Assembly (NCBI GenBank): GCA_037447655.1
Contig: JBBHKE010001389.1
Location: forward strand, 62,001 to 126,000
Source: Zygnema cylindricum
Lineage: Eukaryota; Streptophyta; Zygnematophyceae; Zygnematales; Zygnemataceae
DNA length: 64,000 bases
Direction: 5' to 3'
How positions within the stretch are numbered: position 1 is the stretch's first letter; each line of letters starts with the position of its first letter. The notes below the pieces were generated by a model. The model had not been told where the DNA came from, searched no databases, and saw nothing but the letters and a program-made list of their open reading frames with translations. This document shows, in pieces, positions 11,322 to 22,090 of the stretch. Made by a program: the position numbers and the translations under genes.

Positions 11322-11543
11322 ATTGTTGGAGACAACCAATCTATTTCAGGGATGCCCGATTCAGGTAAGCTTCTGCTGGAAGTTGGGAACTCGAACAACT
11401 TTTGAGCCCTCCTTTAAACATCGCCCTAGGCAAAGGTAGTTTGTGTGCAACAAATTAGTAAAGAGGTGGCTCGTTTCAACCTTTGAGGATACCTGTAATG
11501 GTAAAAGTGCCTCTTCCTGAGAAAGGGATATTCAGTACAAAAC

Positions 11544-11650
11544 ATATACATATACATACATATACATATACATATTTATACATATATATATACATATATA
11601 TATACATATACATATATATAAAAATATATATACATATATATATACATGTG
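11544..11650. repeat. TA/CATA microsatellite
   Basis: Irregular 'catata' and 'tata' units directly upstream of the EGF-like exon, within its intron. Confidence 0.9.
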
Positions 11651-11710
11651 CATTTCAAATTATCGCTACTTGTAGATGGTTTGCTTTTTGGGTTTGTTTC
11701 TACATATCAG

Positions 11711-11893
11711 AAACCGATCAATGCAACTTGGTCAACATTGACACATTCAACGATCGAAATAACGAGTTGTCTGGAAAGATGAATCCATGTGGGGGTGGAC
11801 GTTGCACCCCTGTGGGTAAAACATGCATATGTAAATGTCCGGCTAACTTCTCCGTTGTCACCAACAGCGATAGGACACAAACATGTGCACCAG
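11711..11893 (+). pseudogene. EGF-like exon 1
   Basis: Acceptor 'gtttctacatatcag' at 11710 and donor 'ccag|gttcgt' at 11893. The frame is open throughout: TDQCNLVNIDTFNDRN, then MNPCGGGRCTPVGKTCICKC, then PANFSVVTNSDRTQTCAPG. The C-x(4)-C-x(6)-C-x-C-x ... C pattern with a TCAPG ending is EGF-like. This exon shows no lesion and could still be translated if spliced. Confidence 0.7.
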
Positions 11894-12747
11894 GTTCGTT
11901 TCCAACCTTGCAAAGATTTTAGGATTTTCCTTTTGAGATGCTTAAATCCAAAAGACGCAAATTGTTTTGTACACGAATTTGTAGTCAATGTGTGGATGGA
12001 TGACACCCTTTGAACCACAACAACACAGTGCAACTTTGTGCATTCGGTAATTACCCAATCTTGTGTTTTTTTCGGGGCCGATAAAAATTTGTGTAAAACT
12101 ACACCAAATGGCTAAAATGCATTGCCTACTCGTCTATACCCTTTACGGATGGTGCTCATAAGCAAGAATGTGAACTAGGCGAAGATTTTCTTACATAGTA
12201 AACTCAAGTTCGTGAAACGGGTAATAATGTTGTTAGAGTTGTGGTGCCAAATGTATATGATCATCAACTTGAAGTCCTAGAATTTTCACAAAAAAAAGTA
12301 TCGTACAAGGGAATTCTGATATTATGTGGTTTATGGATGTCATAAAGAAAAAAATCACCAGCAAGACGAAGGTGAGGAAAATGTTAATCTTTGCTGTCCG
12401 TTTTTTGACAGTGGGACTTGCGGTGCATCTTGTTAGTTGTATAATTAAATAAAAGGAAGATCAAGAGCAAACACCTCATTGTAGGTCTGTTTTAAGTGAT
12501 GAGACTTTTAGAGTCTAGACCATTTTCATATTTTGTCCATTCTCATAGATATTGCAAATGTGGTGATTGGTTTCACAATTGATCTGTTTCGAGGATTTTT
12601 CAATTTATAGCTTATATTTGTGGAGCATTACAATAGGATTAGCGGTAATTGAGCAATACTAGACGGCTTCGGCCTGACATATCTTGGTCCACTAATATTT
12701 TATCTCTCACTGATGAGATAGGTTAGTACTCTGTAAAAATGTTGCAG

Positions 12748-12894
12748 TATCTCCATGTACGTTTATGGACAAAAACCCATGCAGGATAGGAGAATGTGTG
12801 GACTCTAAAAACCCTTCTTGAAGCTTCCACACGTGTATCTGTCCCCTCGGCTATGTTATGGAAGTCCACTTACGTGTGCATTCGGTATACCTCT
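12748..12894 (+). pseudogene. EGF-like exon 2
   Basis: Acceptor 'aaaaatgttgcag' at 12747 and donor 'ttcg|gtatac' at 12894. Reads SPCTFMDKNPCRIGECVD, then TGA at 12819, then SFHTCICPLGYVME. This parallels exon 1 (N-P-C-x-x-G-x-C ... C-x-C-P) and is probably a tandem domain. The stop fits CGA to TGA, and a one-base slip near 12880 is needed to reach the final Cys. Confidence 0.6.
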
Positions 12895-13693
12895 CCTCGT
12901 CCATTTCCCCGTAATAATACCAAAGGATGGTAGTTGATGTTATTAACACAAAACCTGCGTTCATTGTGAACAGGTTCTCAACTGTGAATTTTGCTATTGT
13001 TGTGAATTTCGCTATTGTTGTTGTTTTGTTGTAGCCTCCACTGACATTGGACCATACACCATACTAATCCCTCCATCCCTCCTTCCCTCCCTTTGCCAAT
13101 CGTAAAAAATGGTTTAGTTTTTATTTTTGTTATAAAATCACTGTCAAACTACAATTTACACCTTATCAATTCCTACACCCCCCTTTCCCTCCCTCCCCTC
13201 CCTCTCCCAACTATAAATCATGTTTTTTTTTGGTTTTGCTATAGCCGCCACCCTCACTCGACCGCGAAGTTACACTACCAGCTGGTTTCAATTTCAGCTG
13301 CACCGAGATCAGTCGGGCTCGTGGACTTAGTTTGGTGGACTTCCAAAAACAAAATCCGGTAGGCTATGTATCCGATATTTAGTAGTAAAGTTAGAAAGTG
13401 GGAAGTTACAGTTTTTTAATATATCCAAGGATCTAATAACGTTAAAAGGCAAAAGATTGATAATTTATTCAGTTGAGTGTGCTGGGTTATGTTGCAGAAA
13501 CTCAGTTGCGCAAGTCGTCTTGGTGCAAAAATAGTTTTGAATATTACAAATTCCCGCCCTTGTGGGACTTTCTTATAGAGCCAACAGTGTGAGTACAACC
13601 AGACATACTCATTCAACCTCATGTCTGTTTTACCCATTATATTTATTCGGTGTGTGTGTTTTTTCTTATACAATGAAAACCAGCCTGTAAACA
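12895..13693 (+). other. Intron-like DNA with CT-rich run
   Basis: No coding signal was recognised. A pyrimidine-rich run of 'ccctccctccc' type occupies about 13063-13215. The remainder is ordinary AT-rich DNA. Confidence 0.4.
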
Positions 13694-13694
13694 C

Positions 13695-14210
13695 TACACC
13701 GCGAATTGCAATTAAGAGTAACGAAATAATTAGAGTAAAAAAACGAAAAAAAAATAATTAAAGTTATTAACTCTATTTTGGGTAAACAACCCTTTTCAAA
13801 AAAAAATTAGTCTAATTTATCAATAACTCCTATTTGGGCGTTAATTTGGGCGCTGAATATATCTACTGTAAACTAGGTACACGTACAGAATCTGGCAAAA
13901 CGTACAGTATGACGTCATTATGAGGTTTGCACTATGTAGTTTGTTAAAACGCACTTACATGATAACGGCCAATCTTAAATCATTATTTATACTTTTTTAC
14001 TTAATAAAGTACAATTTTGCACGGTCAGACACCGACGGTACACCACACTATTTAAAACAGCACTGTATTAAAGTTATTAACGTTCATTCAAAAAGTACCT
14101 TAAATAATGTAAATAATAATTTAGAATAATGTACTCTATTTATGGTGATAGAGTCAAAATTTAGGGCAACGGAATTAGCGTACATAACTTTAATTATGAT
14201 TCGCGGTGTA
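13695..14210. mobile_element. Non-autonomous DNA element with terminal inverted repeats
   Basis: The left end TACACCGCGAATTGCAATTA and the right end, read in reverse complement as TACACCGCGAATCATAATTA, form matching termini about 515 bp apart. If the inverted repeat is taken to start at ACACC, both flanks read ACT, a possible 3-bp target duplication. The interior has no transposase-like frame. Related ends occur at 23521-24067 and 58692. Confidence 0.6.
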
Positions 14211-14331
14211 CTTACTTGGCAGGTTCAATGATAGCTTCAAGACAGTGGAAGTGCAGAAAAATAAATTGAGATTATTTATTAATTGTCATGCATAGTGCAT
14301 CACTTTTAGCTGCGTGAAGCTTATGAAAGTT

Positions 14332-15450
14332 TTAGTAGTTGTACTTATGTAATAATGTTTTACTTCTACTTTTTGCAAAAATTCTTGTAGTGATGGTTTT
14401 ACTTTGGTTGCCATCGATTAAGGGAAATATGCTCCAAATTTTCATTGCCCAAATGTTACGCATGCAGAAAGTCATGACGTACCTTTCCATGTCATGAAAT
14501 TCTATGGGCTCCATTGCCACACAGAATTCGCAGATCAAAAGAAGCTAATCTAGATAGTGCCGACTCCAAGTTTATACAAACCCAAATGATTGACCCCTTG
14601 ACAATCAGAACCCCATTACAGCTTCACCCCTGTGAAATAAGACTTTCTGTGTGCTCAGTTCCACCACAGAATGCAAAGTTAGAATATGAGTTTTGGACAC
14701 ATTCACCCACTTTGACTTTCCCCTAGAAATGCAGCCACCCTGGCAGGCAAATAGTCTGACCGACTACACCCCTATGTAGCTTGGACTCCCTTGAGTCCGC
14801 AGCAAAAAGAATCACTGAAAATGGTCAACTGAATTGATAGTTATGGCTGGCCAAAGTTTGCCATTTATACAAGGTGCTCTCTGGGAGAGGCAGCTACCTA
14901 CCAGAAATATTCTAAGTCCTAAACCCCTCTCTAAACCCTCTAGTACTGAGGTACGGACCAATCATCTTACTTTATAGTACATAAAGGTACATGTGCCGCT
15001 GTACCTTCTGTACGACCATCGTACGACATGGCTAAAAAGTCAACACATGTCCTTTTCGGATTCACTCTTGTAATCCCTGGAATTCCTGCTTCCAAATCTT
15101 ATCTCTCCACGTGGCGCCAGATCATGCCACGTCAGAAAAACGGTACCGTACAAGAAAGTACAGGTGCTGGAGTACTTTCTGTACGGAGAGTGTACGATAT
15201 TGCCACAATGTGACATTTGTCACATCCGGATTTGTTGCGTTCCGTTCCGGAGATTCCGCAACCTGTACGATGTCGCCACGTGTCATCCGGAGTGGTGACG
15301 TCCGCAAACCGCCAGATTATCCTTTAGCGTAGCCGGCGCTAATCACGGCCGTCCGATTTATTTCGTCATTCAATTGTAGCCGTTGAAAATTGGTGCGCGG
15401 TATTTGTTTCGCTATCGAAACAAATGCGCGGTATCCGTTCCATCCCTCTA
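14332..15450 (-). mobile_element. Copia-B 5' LTR with start of gag (minus strand)
   Basis: Reading the minus strand, a gag start (M-E-P-I-E-F, ATG near 14518) is preceded by the LTR tail, with the same landmarks as the copies at 47880 and 25600 ('ttgctgcggactcaaggga', 'cttggagtcggcactat'). Further upstream lie paired 'gtacttt.tgtac' blocks (14965-15010 and 15145-15185) and a hairpin at 15402-15425 flanked by GCGCGGTAT repeats. Only about 60 codons of gag remain. Neither a second LTR nor a target duplication could be paired. Confidence 0.6.
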
Positions 15451-15566
15451 ATGTACTCCGTACTAAATAAACTTTATCTATGCGCTAAGAATCAATTTCC
15501 TGTTAAACGAAATACTCTATGTATTACTATATATACCTATCAAACCCTATATGATGTAACACTAGC

Positions 15567-15824
15567 ATTAGACTTAACGGCTAAAGCTATCGGCAACAGG
15601 TTATTTGATGGACGACATGTACCAGGATCAATTCCTGGGTCCGTCAACATTCTTTTTAGTAAATCTATATTTATCTACACCTGTCTCTCCGGAGAGCTTA
15701 GGCAGCCATGGCTTTAGCTCCCTTTCCAACCTTCAGTGACTACAACAAGTGTGCGGGCTTGGAGAAGGGAGTCAGAGGCAGACTGCCTCTACTCTTTTCT
15801 ATCTAATAAAGACCTAGAAAATAC
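15567..15824 (+). repeat. tRNA-derived SINE, near full length
   Basis: The head 'agacttaacggctaaagc' resembles a Pol III box A region and 'accaggatcaattcc' a box B. It is followed by 'ggtccgtcaa', the body 'gccatggctttagctcc', 'cagtgactacaacaagtgtg' and 'ggcagactgcctct', and the terminal 'gacctagaaaatac'. The same body and end recur at 3959, 48705, 54655, 55065 and 63735. Confidence 0.75.
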
Positions 15825-17582
15825 CCAAATATCAACATGTCAGACATCGTTAGTCGTATTTTTTGAAATTATGATGCGAGTTCTCACCATGTTATTTCGA
15901 TCCAAGTGAGACTCTTTGGCACAGGTTGCAGATATACTTGTGGGAACAGTGGAGGGGACGAACTTAGTTGAAGGACATAGATAATAAATTGTAATTTTCT
16001 CAAGCCCTAGGAATGCTTTCACTAACAACATTCACTCATATTGACTGACATTTAGTGAGTGTCTCCAACATCGTTGGTAAGTGGGTTATTCGCAATATTG
16101 TCGGTTAGTGGGTTTTTATCCAACAGCTTAAACTTTGGAAAGTACGCACGAAATTGTCGAAAATACCAAAAAAATCCATCGTCAACCTATTCTGCACACA
16201 AAATTCATCCCGTGAAGGTCACCTGATGAAATTTCAATGTCTAAAATGCCAAAACATTATTATTGAGTCGATCCTGTGTTTATGGGGGTGCATGTTAAGG
16301 GTATTCATTACAGCCATCAAAGTAAAATTTATTCGGCAGTCAACATATGATGAAACTCTTGTAATCTGTCTCGTATTTTTTTTCGTGCAACTCTGGGCAA
16401 TTCTCTCGATTCTTTACTATATCAATTTTGGACTCATAGGAAATTGAAGCGTGGTGTTGACCCATGATTTTCAGGGAGACACTGTCGATTGTGTGGACAG
16501 TTGTTGCATTATTACAGATAATAAGGTGTGGTAGTAGCCCACGTGGCATTTGGTCATTTGACCGCCATTTAGTTGCTCATGTGTGATTTGCTTAAATGGA
16601 GAGATTTGCAGCATAGGATATTATCATTCACATGGCGAGAGAAAAGACAAAGCTTTATTGCACTAGGGACAGTCTGTCCAAATTACACTTTGTATTTTCC
16701 CATTTCTTAATTGGATTTTTGAAAGCCTTCTACCTTCTATTCCCTCTTCCCTTCTTCCCGTCTCCTAACACTTGAAATTTCTGCTTCTGTAACTATTCTG
16801 AGATTGGATCGGTGTTTCTTGATTCAAATCGGACGTAAGTGGTCCTAAGCTCCCTTGGTTACCCGAAATGGCCGATCCTGGATTTCATCTCGACTCTCTA
16901 CAATATCCAAAAACATACTTGGATATGCGCTGCATTGTTTCTCAGTTTTTGAGAAAATGATACCTTCATTTGCAAATGACAATTTCATCTCTAGGTGGTC
17001 GAAGCGGATAAGGAAAAGGAAGTTATCTCATAGTATAGGTATATAACAAGTGGCATTGTCACTGCTCTAAGGCAATTACACTTTCAGCTAGGGAATTGCA
17101 TGGCAGGGGTAACAAATAACTGATAAAATAGAGTATCTACGAATAAATTATAGATTTTTACGAAAACAGGAAAACAGACCCTTCCAGGACTACACTGTAG
17201 TGATGGTTTTACTTGAAGTAACTGTATGAGAAATTCACAAAATATGACCACTGTTTCGGACTGCCAACAGATTAATACTACCCTTAATATTTACACTGTA
17301 CGGAATATCGGTATTAGATTTAAAACATTTTAAGGCAATCAAAAGCGTTCAATTTGTGATTGGAAGCCAGATTTGCATTTTGAGGCAAGCAGTCGAAAGG
17401 TAATGGTCATACCTTCGACGATCATGTCACGGTTAAAAATCGGAATACTTTATGCTAAAAATACCGAACTCCTATGGTGATAGGCGGTGTAGCTCAAATT
17501 AAACAATTTGAGAAAAATCAGCTCGTCCTTTACTGGTTTTATCTACTCAACGTTGGACGTGCTCATTTTGTTTTTTTTGCAG
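15825..17582 (+). other. Intron-like DNA containing repeat C
   Basis: No domain was recognised apart from the dispersed repeat at 16380-16760. A frame at 16855-17046 has no recognisable features. The stretch ends in the T-rich tract and AG that precede the LysM exon. Confidence 0.4.
16380..16760 (+). repeat. Dispersed repeat C, plus copy
   Basis: Matches the reverse complement of 33940-34330. Shared landmarks: 'cgaagcgtg' type start, 'gggagacact', 'ccacgtggcatttggtcatt' and 'gagaaaagacaa'. The minus copy keeps a longer reading frame (see 34108-34560). Here the same frame has a TGA where the other copy has Arg. It may be a diverged gene 3' part or an element end. Confidence 0.65.
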
Positions 17583-17780
17583 GTGTGTGCTCTTAGGAGT
17601 CGAGTAATTCCGCCAGGACCATGTACTAATTGTTATAGCATGAAATCTGGAGAGACCTGCAATTCAGTGATAAAAGATAAGCTACGAGGCAATGGCACTC
17701 TCTTCTATTTGCTCAATCCTGGAATTTACTGTGACAGTTACTTGTTTACGGAACAAGCAAGCGTTCTTGGTCCGAAACAG
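17583..17780 (+). pseudogene. LysM domain exon
   Basis: Acceptor 'gttttttttgcag' at 17582 and donor 'cag|gtatat' at 17780 frame exactly 66 codons (phase 0-0, no stop). Key stretch: CTNCYSMKSGETCNSVIKD, then GNGTLFYLLNPGIYCDSYLF. The motifs Y-x-x-x-x-G-E-T-C and L-L-N-P-G-I-x-C are those of cysteine-containing LysM modules that bind N-acetylglucosamine polymers such as chitin. The exon is intact. It follows the EGF-like exons at about 4.7 kb, with transposon debris between them, and precedes the terminal exon at 20116. Confidence 0.75.
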
Positions 17781-18738
17781 GTATATCTTTGACTCGTTTC
17801 CAATATCTATTTAAAAAAAAAGACATCGATAAGGCTTTTTCCCTCACCTTATCTCATTCCCATAACCTTTGTTTCTCCTCAAGTTGTTGTCATTTAGCAT
17901 AACTTAATCTCTCCTCCTGCCTCGGTTGTAGTTCTCGCCACATCTTTGTCTACGTCGTATACCCTTGTTTTTTATCAGAGTTCTTTGATGTCTCCCGATG
18001 TATTTTACCCCACGGGGTGAGTACTTGTTTTGCGACTTCCTTTTATTACACTCAACTTAATCTCATAGTTTGAGATAGTCCATTATCCAAAATTATGTTG
18101 TGACAAGCACTATACTTCTGATTGTGTTTTCTATAAATGTGTAATTTTTCACTGATTTGTTTGTGCATTCTAGTCCCACATAGAGTCACTGTTGGTTGAA
18201 GTATTTCATGACAGTACAAGATAATGTAAGCTTCTTTCACTACATCATAATTTTCCCTGCAAAAGCATACAGGAGGCTTATTCGCATGGTAATCTTCCAG
18301 GACAACGTAATAAGTTGTGGTTTGGGAAAAGAAAATTCTATTCTTACTTGATACATAGATTATCCGTTCAATCGAGAAATAGATAAAGGTTTAACTTAAA
18401 ATTTTCACATAAGCATAACATGACCAATAGACGTGAAATGTACAAACAAAAATGGTCACAATTTGCGAATCTCTTTTCTTTAACAATCCTTTACAAAAAA
18501 AAAATGAAAATGGCCTCCATATTTTCCTACCATATGAAATGAACTTTTAATCGATGTAAGTGTCACCATTCTTATGTATGGTAACAATATTACCAAGGAG
18601 GTTGAAGACCTTTTTTGGACTAACGTTTGGAGAGGTTGTATATGTTATAACCGCAATTCTAAAATCTGGAGAAATCCCAATGTAGACATGTTTGAATTGT
18701 GTTTGTGCTTTATGACAGAGGAATGTCCGGTTGGGCTT
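17781..18738 (+). other. Intron-like DNA, no feature recognised
   Basis: AT-rich sequence between the LysM exon and the CT tract. Short cysteine-containing frames near 18600-18730 were considered, but they match no domain I can name. Confidence 0.35.
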
Positions 18739-20095
18739 AGGATCTCTCTCTCTCTCCCTCTCTCTCTCTCTCACTCTCTCTCTTCTCGTTCTCCTTCTCT
18801 ATCTCTCTCTCTCTCACCCTCCCTCTCTCTCTCTCCGCCCTCTCTCTCCTTCCCCTCCCCATCCCCTCTGTCCCTCTCCATCTCCCTCCGCCTTTCTCTT
18901 CCTTTGTCCCCCCCTCCCTCCCCCTCTCCCTCCTCTTACCCCCCTGTATCTCCCCCTCTACCACCTCTTCCCCAATTCTCTCCTCTCCCTCGCCTTTTCC
19001 GTCTCCCTCTTCCTCCTCTTCTCCTTCTCCCCCCTTTTCTCCCTTTCCCTTTTTTTCCCCCTCTCACTCCTCTACTTCCTCTCCCTATACCTCATAGTCT
19101 CTCTCTCCCTCTCCCTCTCCCTCTCCCCCTCTCACTCCCTCTCCCTCTCCCCCTCTCACTCCCTCTCCCTATCCCTCAAAGTTTCTTTATCCCACTCCTT
19201 TTTCCTCTCCCACTCCCTCTCCCCTTCTCTCTCTCTCTCTCCCTCTCCCTCTACCTTTTGCGCTCTGTCTCTCCCACTCTCCCACTCTCGCCCTCTTGTC
19301 CCCTCTCTTCCCCCCCTCTCCCCCTACTCTTACTCCCTCCCTCTACCCTCTTTTTCCCCCTCTTTCTCCCTCCTCCTTTCTGCCCTTCTCCTTCTTTCTT
19401 CCCTCACTCCCTCCATCCCTCCCTCTCCCTCTCTTCCTCTCACTCCCTCTCTCTATCCCTCAAAGGTTGTTTCATTTCTTATTTTTTCCCTTTCAAGCTT
19501 TTGTCCTCCTTTGTTTCTTCTCTTCTGATTCTCTCTCTCTCTCTCTTTCCCTCTTTCCCTCACCCTCACCCTCGCCCCTCTTTTTCCCTCTCCATTACCT
19601 CTCTCCCCCATCTTCCCAACGCTCTTAACAGTTTTTTCTTCCCTCCCTTCCCCTCCCCTCTTTCTCCCCTCCCTCTCTCTTTCCTCTCTAACTTTCTCCT
19701 CCCCCCCACTCCAGGTCGTCTCCTCCTCCTTCCCTGGCCTCCTCCCTCTTCCCCTTCCCTCCTCCCTGGACTCCCCCATGGATTGCCACGTGGCAGCTCC
19801 AGATGCCGCCAGTGATGCGCCTCTCTCCTCCTCTCCCTCACCTGAGAGACTGCCAGCTGGCACTTCTTCTCAGCCCCCCACTTCCCGCCACATGGCACAC
19901 TCCCCTCTCCCCTCCTCTTCCCTCTCTCCCTTTTCCTCTCTCGCTCCCTCCTCTCTCCCTCCCTCCTCTCTCTCCCTCCATCTTCCTCTCTCCCCTCTCC
20001 TCCTCTCTACCTCCCCTCTCCCTCGCTCCCCCTTTTCCCTTATTTTATTGTCTTCCTCTCTCCCTCTCCCCCCCTCTCTTCCTCACGTGCTCCTT
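18739..20095. repeat. 1.36-kb CT-rich minisatellite (pyrimidines on + strand)
   Basis: Almost uninterrupted C and T on the plus strand, made of 'ctctccctctccct' units. A less pure, G-containing segment lies at about 19770-19900. It ends about 20 bp before the terminal LysM-like exon, so in the pre-mRNA it would form a giant polypyrimidine tract. Long frames read from it (for example a 413-codon Ser/Leu/Pro frame) are artefacts. Confidence 0.95.
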
Positions 20096-20115
20096 TGTGT
20101 TTCTATTTTTTTTGA

Positions 20116-20350
20116 GAGAGATGTCTGTATCGACGCTTATGTCATTGGAAGCGGATCACAATTATGCAAGGTAGTTAATCCTCTAAGAAAAATTCAGGCG
20201 TTATTAAAGACTCACAAGTGTGCCGGTTTGAAAAAGGTATATTTCACTAAATATTCGTTCAGGGCTTTGAATAGTTATGCTTGCACACGTGCCAATCTCG
20301 CTCAGGTAATTAATCTTAGTCCAAATACAACTATTTGTGTCCCTAAATAG
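20116..20350 (+). pseudogene. Terminal LysM-like exon, copy 1
   Basis: In one frame: VCIDAYVIGSGSQLCKVV, then LLKTHKCAGLKKVYF, FRALNSYACTRANL and NLSPNTTICVPK, then TAG at 20348. The spacing T-H-K-C ... A-L-N-x-Y-x-C ... I-C-V-P is LysM-like, and G-S-x-x-L-C may close the preceding module. The copy at 25701-25923 keeps the same frame, the same cysteines and the same TAG, which argues that this is a real coding end followed by a 3'UTR. The acceptor is probably in 'ttttttttgagag' just after the CT tract. Confidence 0.55.
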
Positions 20351-21049
20351 GGAGAGGAGGAAACTCGAACAAGAATTCTTGAAATTGTATTTGAGAGATT
20401 TTAAAAAGTTTGATCAAAGGTGGAAGGGGGAGATGGTAATGGGAGGATTAATTGCGTTGACGAGATCCAATTTTTTTCAAAAAACTTAACTATTACTTCA
20501 TTTTCATAGGCTTGATTCTTCCGTAAGTTAAGACAATCTCTCATTTTATCTCTTTTTTGAGAGCCGATAGCTATGTGTGTAAGAGGATCAGTGCACTATA
20601 GAGATTAATACTTGAGCGATTTTATAATAGGGATTTCTCTAACTAAGGGATATACTAATGGCTTTGACGACTGCTTACTATCTTCTTTTGCTACATTATG
20701 TTTATGTTTCCTTCATATTTGCTTAAACTATCTATGAAAGAAAAGACGTTCTAGTTTTAATTTTATTTAAAACGTCGCTTATGCATAAGCTTTTGTTTTG
20801 TTTTGTTTGTTTTTTTCTTTTGCAAAGTTTTCCAATTTTTGTTTTCGTGCTATGTGTGAGTTCATGCATAGAAAGCATATTATCATTATTGTTAATGTAA
20901 TTTTGAATTAGAAAGATTGGGCAATTCAAATTTTGACAAATCACACGCAACACATCATACACACTACATACTTCACCAAAAGTAAATACTTTTTATACAA
21001 TTATCATTTTGCTTCAGAACCGGAATATTTTGTTTTTCACGAGGTTTCA

Positions 21050-21240
21050 CATATTATTCTATCCAACGGGGTTGGTATTGTCTTGCTCTATATCGTTTTT
21101 CTTTACATTGTTTTTCTTGATGTCGTTTTGCTTCATATTTCTTTTCTCAATATTGTTTTGCCCAATAAATTTTGATCGATGTTATTTGTTTAAATTATTT
21201 GCACGATATTGTTTTGCTCAGTGTTGCCAGTCCTTTATTC
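21050..21240. repeat. Degenerate 15-17-bp minisatellite
   Basis: Units resemble 'ctcgatattgttttg' and 'cttgatgtcgttttg'. Orthologous to the array at 26550-26603 and 32750-32965. Confidence 0.75.
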
Positions 21241-21268
21241 AAATACATTTTTCGAGAAACCTGTCATT

Positions 21269-21962
21269 TGTTATAAATATTGTGTGAATCGGCAGATAGG
21301 CCGAATTCACGTTTTTGTTCAGTATGCGTTTGGTTCAGTTGAGTCTGTGTTCAGTTTGTTTATATTTCAGTTTGTTTATTGTTCAGTTTGCGTTAGTGGT
21401 CCGCAAATTCACGCCAATAAATTATTGTTACATTTACGTTTTGATTGAGTGTTATGTACGCAGACAATTACATCGTGTTGTTTGGTTTCGTAAGTCAGTT
21501 CACTTTAGTGAGTAGGACCGTGGTACGATACTTCGGTCGAGCGCACGTTTAAGTTCGGCGTCACTTCTATTTCGTCGTTGAAGGTTCTAGTGCGTGTGAG
21601 TGAGCTATTGTGAAGGAAGTTTCGACGGTGAAGGTTCTAGTGGGTGTAAGTGAGTTTTTGTGAAGTTAGTGGAGTCAGTGGCGTGAGGAGTTAGAATTCG
21701 TGCAGTGTAAGTTTCGTGTCAGAATTCTTATTTTAAGGTTAAGTCATTTTGTGAGGAATACAATGTGAACTAAGTGTTAGTGAGGAGGCAACTCTGAGTG
21801 AGAGGAGTGTTTTGTAAAAGGAAAAGCTACGGCTAAATAATAATATATTTGACCGGAATTATTCTCTGTGGTGATTACTCTTTGTTTGTGTTCTTAAAAG
21901 ACGTCCGGTGTGCATGTTATTTCTGTCCGGTTAGTTTGGGTGCATTGATCCTAAACTTACCA
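21269..21962 (+). mobile_element. Solo LTR with 5-bp target duplication
   Basis: Starts TGTTATAAATATTGTG and ends CTAAACTTACCA (TG...CA), and is flanked by TCATT at 21264-21268 and 21963-21967. The equivalent place in the other segmental copy has no insertion. The 694-bp length is close to the 676-bp copia-A LTR and both begin TGTTA, but the sequences otherwise differ. Two 36-bp repeats with a 50-bp period lie inside at 21580-21665. Strand is arbitrary. Confidence 0.8.
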
Positions 21963-22090
21963 TCATTTTCTTTAGTCCGATGGCTCGGCACATTTGATTG
22001 GCTCCACGAGATGGTGTTGGGACCAAACATGAATTATGTTGTTCAACAGTATCTCCATTACTACCAAATGTTGTAGGATCACCCATTACA

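Larger units (their letters stand above)
4993..20350 (+). pseudogene. Composite secreted-protein locus: Pro-rich / L-lectin / C1A protease / PAN / EGF / EGF / LysM
   Basis: Exon-like blocks on one strand, in this order: proline-rich (4993), L-type lectin (5667-6427), C1A peptidase (7333-9245), PAN/apple (11113-11321), two EGF-like exons (11711 and 12748), LysM (17583-17780) and a terminal LysM-like exon ending at 20350. Most are bounded by recognisable AG and GT sites. The domains are typical of secreted, disulfide-rich proteins that bind carbohydrate or protein. At least five nonsense codons and a 47-bp frameshifting duplication argue for a pseudogene. The introns contain an inverted-repeat DNA element, copia-B LTR remains, a SINE and a CT minisatellite. 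Whether this is one fused gene or two or three neighbours is undecided. The signal peptide and first exon were not found. The lectin, C1A, PAN, EGF and LysM assignments are each firm or fair; the single-gene model is inference. Confidence 0.5.
20116..22090 (+). repeat. Segmental repeat, copy 1
   Basis: Homologous to 25701-26603 plus 32750-33070. The match covers the terminal exon, the following 'gacgagatccaa' region, the 'gatattgttttg' minisatellite, 'gagaaacct' and 'gattggctcca'. Here it is interrupted by a solo LTR (21269-21962). In the other copy it is interrupted by copia-A. Confidence 0.8.

Noticed and set aside
18574-19815. 413-codon Ser/Leu/Pro-rich reading frame, with similar 265-360-codon frames at 18731, 39396 and 40292
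   Set aside because: They are translations of CT minisatellites. All three forward frames are open there and composition is pure SLP, with no domain, signal or conserved length.
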